A DNA stretch of 64,000 bases, from positions 7,998,001 to 8,062,000 of the forward strand of contig JAJTUQ010000001.1 in the NCBI GenBank assembly GCA_021399445.1. Reading direction: 5' to 3'. Under the pieces are notes generated by a model. That model was not told the origin of the DNA and ran no database searches. It saw only the letters and a program-made list of their open reading frames with translations. This stretch comes from Xylogone sp. PMI_703. Taxonomy: Eukaryota; Ascomycota; Leotiomycetes. This document shows, piece by piece, positions 44,505 to 55,012 of this stretch. The first letter of the stretch is position 1. Each line of letters begins with the position of its first letter. Position numbers and translations under genes: made by a program.

Positions 44505-46148
44505 ATGTCAAAGACCAAGTATGACGCCCTCATCATCGGCGCAGGATTTGGTGGCATCTACCAGCTATATAAATTGCTCCAACTTGGTCTCTCCGTAATT
44601 CTCGTTGAAACAGCTGGGGATGTTGGTGGTACTTGGCGCTGGAACCGATACCCTGGAGCGATGCTTGATACTGACGCGCGCATATACCGATTTTCCTGGG
44701 ACACAGAGGATGTACTGCAATGTCCCTGCTCCAAGCAACCAGAAGTGCTATCCTACCATCAGTATTTTGTTGAGCGGCATGATTTACGGAAATACATGCA
44801 GTTTAACACTCAGCTCGTAGCCGCTTCTTATAATGAGTTTGAGAATGTATGGAACGTAGAGACTGTGAGACACCGGAATTTCACTGCTCGGTACCTCTTC
44901 ACCGATCTTGGTCTCCTCTCAAAGTTAAGTTATCCTGATATTCCTTGTATGGAACACTTTGAAGGAGAATTATACCATACGGGAAATTGGCCAGATAACT
45001 GCGATCTCTCAAACAAACATGTCGGAATTATCGGTAGTGGCGCGATTGCTGCCCAAGTTATTACAGCAATAGCGAAAGATGTGAGACATCTCGTCTCTTT
45101 CCAGGGCCATCCACAGCATAGTGTGTCGAATGAAGATGGATCTGCTAAGGAGGAGTGTTGTAAGCTTATTAATACGTACTATGAGACCCTGTGGTCCCAG
45201 ATGCATAACACCTTGATCAAAGAAAATGCTATACCCGCAGAAAAAATTGACCTAGATGGATGGCGAACAAGAGTGGAAGAATCATGGAATAAGGAAAATA
45301 AGTATGGCATCTTATCATTACCCAATGGTGGCTTCGGTTTAGATATGGATATAAACGACGAAATACATGACCTCATACAAGAGAAGATCCGGGGAACTAT
45401 AAAAGATCCCGAGAAAGCCAAAAAGCTTATCTCTAAAGATCGACACGCATGGGCGCCGCTATGCAATGCAGCATATTATGAGCAATTTAATCGAGAGAAT
45501 ATCGACATTGTGGACTTAGATGCTACTCCAATCACGAGTTTCACTCAGCGCGGAATTAAGCTTTTGAGTGGAACAGAGCATATCTTCGATGTCATTATCT
45601 TAGCTACCGGGTTTGACATTATCGATGGAAGCCCTCTGAGATCTGTGATAAAAGGCCGTGAAGGCGTGACTTTGAAAGATTGGTGGAAAGAGACTGGGCT
45701 CAGCTCATACTTAGGGATCTCTATAGCGTCTTTCCCGAACATGTTTATGATTCTTGGGCCAGGTTCTCCCTTCGCTAATATTCCATCTGCAGTGGAGGTG
45801 CAGGTGGAGTTTGTGACGAGGATAATCGAGAAGGCTGAGAGGAAGTCGAGAATTGGAGATTCGAAGAGCGCAAAAACCCCTGTTATTGAAGTATCTCTGG
45901 AAGCTGAGAATGAGTGGGCAAAAATTTGTAATGAGATTGCAAGTAGATATCCCTTTTTGGGCGTCAACTACAGGGGGCTTGGAAACCACAGTTCTAATAT
46001 ATCTACTGCCTTGTTCTCCTCTGGTGGACTGGTGAGCTATGAAAAGCGAATCAGAAAGGTGGCCAAAAATGGATATACAGGATTTAAACTTAGGTTATCA
46101 AACCTGCATGTGAGCTACCGGAAAGAGGATTTGAACACTATATTATAA
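44505..46148 (+). CDS. Baeyer-Villiger-type flavin monooxygenase
   Basis: Intronless, 547 residues from the ATG at 44505, the usual length of cyclohexanone-type monooxygenases. First FAD Rossmann motif G12-A-G-F-G-G17, then GGTWRWNRYPGAMLDTD. The BVMO fingerprint FxGxxxHxxxWPD is complete: Phe152, Gly154, His158, Trp162, Pro163, Asp164. The NADPH Rossmann motif reads G177-S-G-A-I-A182, with Ala instead of the third Gly. The ATGFD motif is present (ILATGFDIIDGS). It would insert an oxygen next to a ketone, giving an ester or lactone. A hydrophobic extension from 44433 is possible but unusual. Substrate unknown; MFS, aldo-keto reductase and NmrA-like genes lie within 12 kb. Confidence 0.88.
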   Translation: MSKTKYDALIIGAGFGGIYQLYKLLQLGLSVILVETAGDVGGTWRWNRYPGAMLDTDARIYRFSWDTEDVLQCPCSKQPEVLSYHQYFVERHDLRKYMQFNTQLVAASYNEFENVWNVETVRHRNFTARYLFTDLGLLSKLSYPDIPCMEHFEGELYHTGNWPDNCDLSNKHVGIIGSGAIAAQVITAIAKDVRHLVSFQGHPQHSVSNEDGSAKEECCKLINTYYETLWSQMHNTLIKENAIPAEKIDLDGWRTRVEESWNKENKYGILSLPNGGFGLDMDINDEIHDLIQEKIRGTIKDPEKAKKLISKDRHAWAPLCNAAYYEQFNRENIDIVDLDATPITSFTQRGIKLLSGTEHIFDVIILATGFDIIDGSPLRSVIKGREGVTLKDWWKETGLSSYLGISIASFPNMFMILGPGSPFANIPSAVEVQVEFVTRIIEKAERKSRIGDSKSAKTPVIEVSLEAENEWAKICNEIASRYPFLGVNYRGLGNHSSNISTALFSSGGLVSYEKRIRKVAKNGYTGFKLRLSNLHVSYRKEDLNTIL

Positions 46149-46193
46149 AAGCAGAATGGAACTATACCTACGCATTTCCAAGACTCGTTAAAT

Positions 46194-49100
46194 CTATTGA
46201 CGATATGATTCAAGTAGCCGTCTAAGAGAATGATGCCCACTTCTAGATGCGCGTTCTAACGCTCGCTCATATGGCTCACCACGGACATCCGCTCCATAAT
46301 TGATAAGTAACTGAACCATGTCAATCCGTCCGTGTTCTGCAGCGCCTTCTAAAGCTGTTCTTCCGCCTATCTTTGCTGGAGGTGCGTTAACATGTGCACC
46401 TTTCTCCAACAGAAGATATGCAAGCCCCAGAAAGCCCCCAACGGAAGCTGCCTGTAATGCGGTTGCACCATTTTCTTGCTCTGGAGGTGCATTAACATCC
46501 GCACCGTTATCTAATAAAAGCTGTGCGATTTCAAGGTGACTTCCCATAATGGCAAACTGCAGTGCAGTACCACGGCTGTATACTGCACCCTGAAAAGAGT
46601 TTACGCTTGCCCCATATTCAAGTAGGAGTTCCACCATATCTTTATCACCGTTTATGCTCGCCCATTGCAGTGGTGTGTGATGGCTATTGGAGAAAGGTAG
46701 ATCGGGATTTGCTCCTGAGATAAGAAGGAGTTTGACCATTTCGACGTGTCTATTTTGAACTGCAATCTGGATAGGCGTTTTCTTATTTATATCTGCGTAT
46801 TCCCCAATTTTACGTGCATACCACTTTTTTTGAAAATGTGAATGTGATATCATTCGACATTTAGCCGCTATTTTATTGGTTTGTGTTTTGGCATAACGTG
46901 GCATAGCATTGGGATTCGCACCGTAGCTGAGAAGTGTTCTCACGCTTTCCTCATCTTTCTTCATCACCGCAAGTTGTAGGGGTGAGTGTTCCAGCTCAGA
47001 TATCTGGTTATGGTCTGGCTTGGCACCAGCTTCTAGCAAGATCCTAAGAATAGGTGGATATGCTCTATCAATTGCTAACATAAGCGGAGATGTGTGGAAA
47101 TTTCCATGGACCACGTTTCACACGCCATATAGTATTTTGGATTTCTCCAGAGCGCAAAATCATCCGAATAATTGCCGAAGATCTGGAATTTGAATTGTTT
47201 GTCAATGCTTCAAATAAAGCTCGAGATAGTACCGTGGTTGAATCGATATCAGGTAAATTGCTGTTAAGAAGCCACTGAACCATTGGCTCATCCGCTCTCT
47301 TTGCTGCAGCTTGGAGCGCTCTCTTCCCAATGCGCTTGCGTGCGCTTGGACAACCGGATGTTTGTACTGCTCCAACCAGAAATTGGAGCTTGCTGAGATC
47401 ACGCGAGGCAATTTTTATTGCTATAACATCGTGAAGGTCTGCTCCTGCGTTGATAAGAAACCTGGCCAGTTGGAGATCACCAATGTGGATTGCAGCTGAA
47501 AGAGATGTGTGGTGATTGGGAAAATCAATAGGATTATTAACAACAGCACCCAAATGGATTAGGCGATATACTAAATCTCTGTTCCTCTTTAAAATGGCGG
47601 TGGTGAGCGGCGATCTACAACCATCTCCGAAAACATAGTGCTTTAGGGCATCTATATCTGCTCCTGATGCGAGAAGAGTGTCGATAACAGATTCATCTCC
47701 CCACTCAATGGCAGCTACTAATGGCCATCCGGATATCCTGTCTAGTCCACATAACCTACAGTATATTTCTTGGTTAAGCTTTGCTCCTCTTTGAATGAGG
47801 ACTTCAAACATGTTCTTATTTTTGTCTTGGATTGCTTTAGTTAATGCCATGGTGTTGTTGATGTCTGCGCCAGCGGATAAGAGCAGGTTTAGAATTTCCT
47901 CATCACTGTTTGAGACAGCAAGGAAAACAGAGTTACCCAGCCACTCAGAAATTAAGAATCGATATTTTGAACCTCTATCCAGTAAAGAGCGAAATGTATC
48001 TGCGTAGCCCCGGCAGCAACAATTTTCGATAGCCTGAGTCAAATGGCAGTGGGGTGCAATAATTTCGAGAAAATCCGGGGTTTCATTTTTGAGGATGTGC
48101 TCGACGACCGATGTGGCTCCGCTCGATATCGCTGCACATAAAATAACTCCTTTTGTCACACTATCTTGACGTTTCTGAAGCACATCCTCTATCCAGCCCA
48201 AACCGTAGTCTTGCCGCAGCATATACTCTGCTGTTTCCGCTGACAGTGGAGCACCGGCATTTAGCAGACAGGTGATAATATCCCGACGCCTCGCAATCTC
48301 CATCGACGCTCCTGTTGGCTTTGCTCCAGCACTAAGAAGATAAGATACCATGGAAATATCTTCTACACTAATTGCCGCCTTTAATAAGGTTTCCGTTGAC
48401 ATTGCTCCAGCATCGAGCAGACGTGATAGTATGTTGATATCGTTTGTCTGAATTGCTAGCTTTGTTGAGGTCTCCGTTGGTCTCACTCCAGCTTGTAACA
48501 TCGTATCAACAAGGAAAATACTTTCTATAATGATACTTGAATCAAGTGGTGAATAGCAGAAGCCCCCGTGCCGACTAGGATAACCTTCGCAATGGCGACA
48601 GTGATAATTATAATGTACGTCAGCTCCTGCATATACCAGTGTTCGAACAATCTCAATAGCTTTCAATAAGTGTTCATTAGTTAAGGAACCACGGGTTGAT
48701 CTGGTTCTCAAACCATAAAAGCAGTCGTGTAAAGCCGAAGTGCTTTCTCTGTCAGTGCCATAACGTTGGCCCCTTTATCTATGAAGAGTTTGACCAATTC
48801 GTTGTTCCCGAGTAGGGATGCTGCTACGAGAGGTGGACAGCCATAATCCAGTGACCATGATAGTATAGGGGTGCTATACGTATCTCCTGGATCTCCTGAG
48901 TGGTGCAAACAGCGAATATCAACATTGATATCTGCACCGGCGTCTAGCAGTATGTTAACAAGAGTGAGGAGGCCATTTGGATGTTCTTTAGACTCGTCAA
49001 TACGTTCTTCGTCATCTAGATCAGCAACTTGGGATAAGTGATTTTCATATCCAATTATTGCAAGAGTCAAAATGCTGCTTCTCCATCCAGTCCCGGGCTG

Positions 49101-50300
49101 ATCAAGAACTGATCCGGCTTGGATGAGCTCGTAAGCGAGCTCGTCATTACCAGAGATGCAGGAAAACTGCAGAGGAGAAAGTGGATAACCAATTTCTGGA
49201 TGCTTGCAACTGTGTCCGTTTGGATTTACGCCAAGTTTGAGTAAACACCTCACAGCATGTATATCTGTGGCCTCAATAGCACAGCGAAAGAGTGTTTCGA
49301 GCAACGCCTCCGTAGTTGGATCTCTTGTAGATGGGAGCCATTTCAGAAGTGAAATGCCTCCATTTTCCCTGAACCACTGGTATAAATTCTCATTGCTGAT
49401 ATCTCTTAGAACCTTGTTCGAGATCAGAAAGGTGGTTAGTTTCATGAAACCGGTGGTGTTGAGTTTGTCAATTGCTAGCCCCTCCGCAGATTCATCTTCT
49501 AGTAAAGCAGATACTGGAAACAATGAACTAATCTTGGAAAGTATGTCTCCAGTACTGCTGAGATTTCGGGGATCAATACTGAGAGCTGTCGAAAGAGTGA
49601 TAGGATCTTTGTTGGATAAGATGAATGAATCTAATAGTCATGCATTCAGTCAGTGATGATTACAATCCAAATTGATTATATTGATTGCGTATCACTTGCC
49701 ATTAAGGCGCTGCATCTCTGCATGAAATTGAAGTGTGGGAAGATTTGTCAATATGGGATTGATTAGTGGCTGAGAGGCCGGGGTACATATCTCCATTCCT
49801 GGTGGAGTCTTAGGACTCCCAGCTAGTAATGTCAGCGAGGTGGGCTATGATATGTCCAAGTAACTTACCCTGGTCTTGGTTAAATTGCTTAATGAATGAA
49901 GTATATCCCTGACGTGAGATCTCTTTCTGAACTTTCTCCATCGACGTCTCTTTTCCGTCGATGTAGATAGCGGTTTTCTTGCCATTCCTCTTTCGCATCT
50001 TTCGTGCCAATATTTCCCAGTCCTCCCTTTTCCTGTATTTCTTCCATCCCCATTCATTAAATTTTTTCTCATATTGAGCTTTCCTAGGCATTGTTAGTGA
50101 TCTCTATGAAGCTACTTGGGACAACCTTGTTACGTTTTGATGAACCCATAACGTTCTTTCATTATTCTGATGATGCCATCTGGTGGATGCTTTTTGGTCC
50201 TTCTTTTTGAGTCTTTCAGTGGATGACCCTTGGTAATATAGAGCTCGTGGATGACATCTTTGTATCGCTCCCAGCCTTGGATATCAGTGGAACGAGACAT
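46194..50300 (-). pseudogene. Clr5-domain ankyrin-repeat gene with two frameshifts
   Basis: Exon 1 (50300-50134), exon 2 (50083-49869) and exon 3 (from 49630) join in phase. Exons 1-2 encode a Clr5 domain: IQGWERYKDVIHELYITKG, YGFIKTKAQYEKKFNEWG across the 50-nt intron, then WEILARKMRKR. Ankyrin repeats follow (ATDIHAVRCLLKLGVNPNG; LLTLVNILLDAGADINVD). The frame ends at 48708, and ankyrins resume in another frame (to 47068), then again in a third (47114-46194: KTPIQIAVQNRHVEMVKLLLI; GGRTALEGAAEHGR). The shift near 48715 is in a T run and looks like one lost base; that near 47100 looks like one gained base. If continuous, the product would be about 1,200 residues. Either a decaying gene or two sequence errors. 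Ligand-binding or regulatory role by family. Confidence 0.75.
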
Positions 50301-50681
50301 GTCTTCAGAGGATAATCACGTTTGCTTTACTGGTGACTGGAGTATCAAAGAAATAATAGAGGATACTATTGAAGACTATTGAGACGAGGAAGATCTGAAG
50401 GAATAATCAGAATTGGCCAGCAAGGTGATAAACCATCTAGCTTTTATATCTCTGGTGATGCTAAACACTGGGCCAAATGCATCAAGCTCCGGGAGACTCT
50501 AATGATTGGCTAAAACCAGAATCTCTTTGCATCTTCCGCCATTGGGAACGATACTGCAGGCATGAGAGAACTATCGAGTATTTCTGCCTGTATCGCCAGC
50601 ATCGGCCTGCGTAGCCCTGTTCGGTTTTTCAGGAACTGTGCATGATCTACAATACGTGACCTCAATCGGGCGGCTCTGACA

Positions 50682-50701
50682 ACACCGACCTATGTCGGTG
50701 T
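50682..50701. repeat. Perfect 8-bp-stem hairpin
   Basis: acaccgac and gtcggtgt flank a 4-base loop (ctat). Confidence 0.6.
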
Positions 50702-50727
50702 AGACGCCATGCCCACGTCGTGCAGTT

Positions 50728-50850
50728 GTGTGGTCGAACGAAAGATTTTGGAACGAACCAATCAGCGCGAATAGCACCACGACAGAGTGCCATTACTCTA
50801 TATGGTAGTGATTTGTATTGGATCGTTCCAAAATCTCCTGTTCGCACCTC
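50728..50850. mobile_element. MITE-like inverted-repeat element
   Basis: The arms at about 50728-50762 and 50816-50850 are inverted copies. The core agattttggaacga (50743-50756) pairs exactly with tcgttccaaaatct (50822-50835), and the match extends with mismatches on both sides (ccaat inward, cgaac outward). The interior is about 55 bp and non-coding. No clear target-site duplication could be assigned. Confidence 0.5.
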
Positions 50851-51106
50851 GAATGCACGAATCGACGGGGGTAAACAGAATTTAATAGATGTTTCCGAAA
50901 ACAGAACTTCGAATGCTACCTTTCTCTTTCTACACTCATACAATCTCTGTACCGCAGTTAGATCTTGAGGAAAAGCGAGGGGGCTATGCTTCTTATGCGA
51001 AGGCAATATTTCTATAAGAACACTTATTAATCTTTGGTGCTGTCTGAACCAAACTCCGATATCACTAATTCACGACTAGGAAGGCAAGACGGTCTTTGCT
51101 CCTTAA

Positions 51107-51343
51107 ATGGTTTTCTCGGTCGAAGCAATCATTGGGTTGATTGCTCTCGTCGTCACGTGCGGCCCCCCCGCAGTCTTTGTGTCACGCTGGTTTATTAGAC
51201 GAAGAAGGCAAGAAGCAGGTCAAGATAACGCATATATACAAAGCTTGTTTTACTGCCGCGTAGAAGCTGATGCAAACAGTAGGAGGTACGATCTTGGGAA
51301 CCTCGAACTTTGCACAGTCGGGCATGAATTGGCACATGCGTGA
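51107..51343 (+). CDS. Possible small single-pass membrane protein
   Basis: A 78-residue frame. Residues 5-28 are hydrophobic (VEAIIGLIALVVTCGPPAVF) and are followed by a basic cluster (RRRR), the topology of a short signal-anchored protein; similar N-termini occur in uncharacterised fungal proteins. The remaining 45 residues show nothing known. It might be the first exon of a longer gene or chance. Function unknown. Confidence 0.3.
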   Translation: MVFSVEAIIGLIALVVTCGPPAVFVSRWFIRRRRQEAGQDNAYIQSLFYCRVEADANSRRYDLGNLELCTVGHELAHA

Positions 51344-51609
51344 TACGCAGCATCTAGACTTTGAAATCCCGCGAACCACTATATTATTGGAACAAGGTCT
51401 GTTCTACTTCTTGCCCAGGTGCAGAGCAAGATGTATCTAACTCCTTATTGCTTTTTTAATTCTAGTTGCCATCGAGTCTCGACGCTATATATGGCAGAGA
51501 GGACGAACCATGTAGTCCGAATATAGATCCCATCGCAACATATTATGCACCACACTACAAGCAGGCCGATTATTTGAATCAGGGTTTATGTATTTTAGAT
51601 ATATAGAGG

Positions 51610-52509
51610 TTACTTTACTAGCCGTGGATCCCAACAAAACTTTTCTTCGTTATCTGCAGAAGAGACTGCATCAATAGCTGCACTATCTTCCAATGTGAGC
51701 TCTTTCAGGCTGTGAACCTCCAAGTTTTCTCTCAAGTGATGCGCATTTTCAGATTTTACCAGCACGCCCCATTTCTTAGCCAACGCCCATGCCAATACAA
51801 CCTGCACGCGACTCAACCCTAACCTCTCAGCAACCTCATCGAGGATTCTCGGACACTCCACTCCTAGAAGCTTACCCTCAGCAAGTAACGCATACCCGAC
51901 TATCGTAATATTATATTGCGCAAAGCGAGTCTGTATCTCCAAAGCATCTCTCCAGTACCAAGGATGAATCTCCATCTGAACAAATGCACTTTGGAAGCCA
52001 TACTTTGTTTCATCAATAAGTTCTTGGATATGCTGCGGAGTGAAATTTGAGACGCCGATATGACGTACCAAACCCTCTTGTTTTGCCTTGTTAAGCACAT
52101 TCCATGCCTCTATTCTCAACCTCTTATGTTGCGGACTAGTGGGGGGTAATCGAGACACTCCGGGCCAATGAATGAGATACAGATCTAAATAGTTTGTCTG
52201 AAGAGAGGCCAGGGACTTTAAGAGTGCTGCACGCGGGGTCTTCATATCATAGGGTGATAGTTTTGATGTGATCCAGAGATCGGAACGCTTGATTGTGCTT
52301 GAAGGCTCATTGAATATTTCCTGCAATACTTCACCGATTTCCTTCTCGTTTTGGTATATGGCAGCGGTATCAATGTGACGGTATCCAATGCGAAGAGCAT
52401 CTCGGATGACTGGTTTTACAGCTTCATGTTTTAGACGAAAAGTGCCGACACCAATGGGTAGCATCTGTTGGAGAGATTGAGATGGTGATAGTTCAGATTG
52501 GTCATGCAT
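51610..52509 (-). CDS. Aldo-keto reductase
   Basis: An intronless minus-strand gene of 299 residues with the whole AKR barrel. The catalytic tetrad is complete: Asp47 and Tyr52 (HIDTAAIYQNE), Lys83 (ITSKLSP) and His114 (LYLIHWPG). Further conserved segments: GLVRHIGVSNFTPQHIQELI and QMEIHPWYWRD, then a C-terminal cofactor site around VLVKSENAHHLRENLEV, in place of the usual IPKS. It reduces a carbonyl with NADPH. The ATG at 52509 gives the normal length. It lies in the same 12-kb stretch as BVMO and NmrA-like genes; a joint pathway is possible but not shown. Confidence 0.92.
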   Translation of the reverse strand: MHDQSELSPSQSLQQMLPIGVGTFRLKHEAVKPVIRDALRIGYRHIDTAAIYQNEKEIGEVLQEIFNEPSSTIKRSDLWITSKLSPYDMKTPRAALLKSLASLQTNYLDLYLIHWPGVSRLPPTSPQHKRLRIEAWNVLNKAKQEGLVRHIGVSNFTPQHIQELIDETKYGFQSAFVQMEIHPWYWRDALEIQTRFAQYNITIVGYALLAEGKLLGVECPRILDEVAERLGLSRVQVVLAWALAKKWGVLVKSENAHHLRENLEVHSLKELTLEDSAAIDAVSSADNEEKFCWDPRLVK

Positions 52510-53013
52510 GTTTGAAGATTATGCGTGACGCTACGTAATAAGTATGGAAGACGTACTATTTAGTAGAAGTGTTCTGTATTCTTACTAGCAAACACCCTAA
52601 TAAGCTTATTTACAGGCTTACAGCTAGCTGGTTCGCTTGTCTACTGCGCTCCCCGCCGGGCGGATCACTGTAGCGCTAATGATTCTATAATTGGATTATG
52701 GGTCTACTAGTCTACTAGCAGAAATTTAATGGTAAATGAGAATACTTCACGCATACCTACTAGTTACACGGAGGAATCGTTCTTTTGATAAGTATCTGTG
52801 GCCTTTTCACTCTTGTACATAAGTACCTTCGTTTAGCACATCCTTCCGGCTTCTTTAGGTAATGAAATAAGATTAGATGCTTCTAATAACATAATGCTTT
52901 TGTATTTTATCTAAATCTAATAATCACAGCTGCTACCATAGTTATCTATGGATACACTTTTGTTACCGCCGAAACCGGAAAATCTTGAAGTCCTCATCCT
53001 TAATTTATTCTCC
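52510..53013. other. Intergenic (500 bp)
   Basis: Promoter side of the aldo-keto reductase (minus) and 3' flank of the GPI-protein gene (minus). AT-rich; nothing specific seen. Confidence 0.5.
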
Positions 53014-53745
53014 TTACAAAGCAAGAACAGCAGCAAATATGCCGAGAATTCCCGCACACGATGATCCAAGCTGCATCTTTCCGGATGCCGCGTTTGGAGT
53101 TGCGCTGGAAGATGATGCACTTGATGCCGATGAACCTGATGCTAAACATTGCATAATCAGTATTGTTCTTCACAAAATACTCTTAATATGTGTCTAAATG
53201 TATACTGACCGCTGCTGGTAGCTGTTCCGGAGCCGTGGTTGGAACCAGAACCCTTTGAATGACTGACTGCTGAAGAGCTATCGCCACTGTCACTGAGTTG
53301 GGAGCTGGAACCGGAGCTAGAGCCAGCAGTAGCTGTTGGGCTTGCGGCAGGTGGTGAAGTGACCGCGGCCCCAGTCAAACAGGCCTTCTGGCAGTTCGTA
53401 TACGCAAGGTTATCTGAAGCTGTGCCTTTGCCAGGAGAGCAAGCAGCGATGCACTCGAATGTGCGATTTTGCTGGGCAGTATCCCCGTTGGCGACCGGAA
53501 CGCATGAGGCTCTGCAGATAGGGTTCGTGGCAGGACCTATAATTCACTTAATCCAATGCTGCTTTGTCAAATAGATTGTGGATATACTTACATGCTGCAA
53601 GACAAGCAGCTTGGGATGATTGTGCAGGAGTTAAGGTCACAGTGGATGAGGCACCAAGGACCTCTGAAGTGGGAGTCGTGGTAGATTGTGCGTTCGCCGA
53701 AAGGACGACTAGGGAGGTAAAAGCAAAGAGAGCGTTGAAGTGCAT
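53014..53745 (-). CDS. GPI-anchored secreted protein with four CX3C pairs
   Basis: Minus-strand exons 53745-53592, 53536-53210 and 53141-53014 give 202 residues. A signal peptide is evident (MHFNALFAFTSLVVLSANAQ). Four CX3C pairs occur: 48/52, 59/63, 80/84 and 100/104. Intron 1 splits the Cys52 codon. A long Ser/Gly/Thr-rich stalk follows (about 110-175), then a short hydrophobic C-terminus (GILGIFAAVLAL) preceded by small residues: a GPI attachment signal. Comparable cell-wall proteins with this CX3C set are common in ascomycetes and have no assigned role. Introns are 55 and 68 nt. Cell-surface position is well supported by sequence; function unknown. Confidence 0.87.
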
Positions 53746-55012
53746 TTTGGCAGATATTAATTATAGCAATTGATAAAGGGATTGGGTGATACAATCCAGT
53801 TGCTGTGACACTGTAAGAGATTGAGATGTAACAGTAAAGAACGAGATACCGTGAAACGAAGAGAAGACGATAGCCATGTGTTATTTAGCTTTAAAGGATC
53901 ATTGTTACAGAAAACACACACGTAAAACGCGGAAAGTGCCACGAGAGGCACGTTACTTAATTATGCAGGCAGAGGGCTGACTCAACCATGGCAGTTATTG
54001 TGATTTCCATCTCGGTCGCCGAAGAGAAGCTGGATTTATTGCAGATCTATGTCTGTGCAACTGGGACATTTGAAAATCTTTCAACAGCAGAGTTGTTACG
54101 GAAGGATGATTGCTTTTTAGGTAGTGAAGATCTCTAAGCAACCGGCACATGGCCCAGCAACTTCCCCCTGTACTGTATTGAAAATGGTATGGATAGACAT
54201 GTAGCTAGATGATGTAGTGTTACGAGATCTTCCAGTAATATGGCCTTTAATTTACCGTGTCTAGGAATAGCTATTTCCCGAGAGATCTATATGCACACTA
54301 ATTATAATTGGCCCTATGGAGCTCGCGTCAATGCACGTCATTTGCCAAGCATCACAAAAATAGTATTCCTGGAGTGTTGGAGTATCTTGCTTTCTCCATG
54401 TAGTTCTAGAATAGTCTTGCCTAGCTGAGATCAAGTTGTACTGGGTCACCCCTAGTGTCCAGTGCTAAGTTGATGGCAGCAAGATATGCCATTGAATTCT
54501 CCACGGGGTCTAAGAACGTATGATTTGGAAGCGGGTTATTTATAAGCATCTTCTTTTGCGTAATCTTTGTACAACCACCGTCCTACCTACATGAAGTAGT
54601 CTGACCAAATAGCTTGTATCATCTCTAGTCAGATAGCAGATGAGAATCCAATAGTAGTACTTGAAATACAAAATTCCTACTATTCTGAAACAACTCCCCG
54701 CTTAAACACTGCCTAGTAGATAACAGGTGTCTGACGACTGCAAGACCGATAGACATTAGGAAGGTGACCTCAGAGATAACTGAATAACTTCTCGTACATA
54801 ACCCAATTGAAATTCCAACGATACCATGTATTCCACGTCATACCACACCACTGTAAGCTGCATGATAGCAATAGACTTGTACAGCATGGAATGAAGATTT
54901 GCTTATATTTGCCGTAGTTACCATTCTGCTTCCAATGTTACTTTACATCGCTTTTAGGTTGATGAATACTGAGTCAAAATGGATATGAGATAGGGCTAGT
55001 AACTCATTCATA
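53746..55012. other. Intergenic (1.27 kb), divergent
   Basis: Promoters of the GPI-protein gene (minus) and the 7-TM gene (plus). Short open frames only; no domains seen. Confidence 0.5.

Larger units (their letters stand above)
50301..51106. other. Intergenic with inverted-repeat element
   Basis: Upstream of the Clr5-ankyrin gene (minus). It contains a short perfect hairpin (50682-50701) and a 120-bp inverted-repeat element (50728-50850). Open frames on both strands here (50571-51006) are by-products of the symmetry. Confidence 0.55.

Noticed and set aside
47059..47108. A 49-nt GT-AG intron joining the second and third ankyrin frames
   Set aside because: It restores the frame but removes a canonical TPLxLAI helix and has no branch-site match, so a frameshift is the better reading.
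50571..51006. Mirror-image frames on both strands
   Set aside because: They arise over the inverted-repeat element and have no protein-like features.
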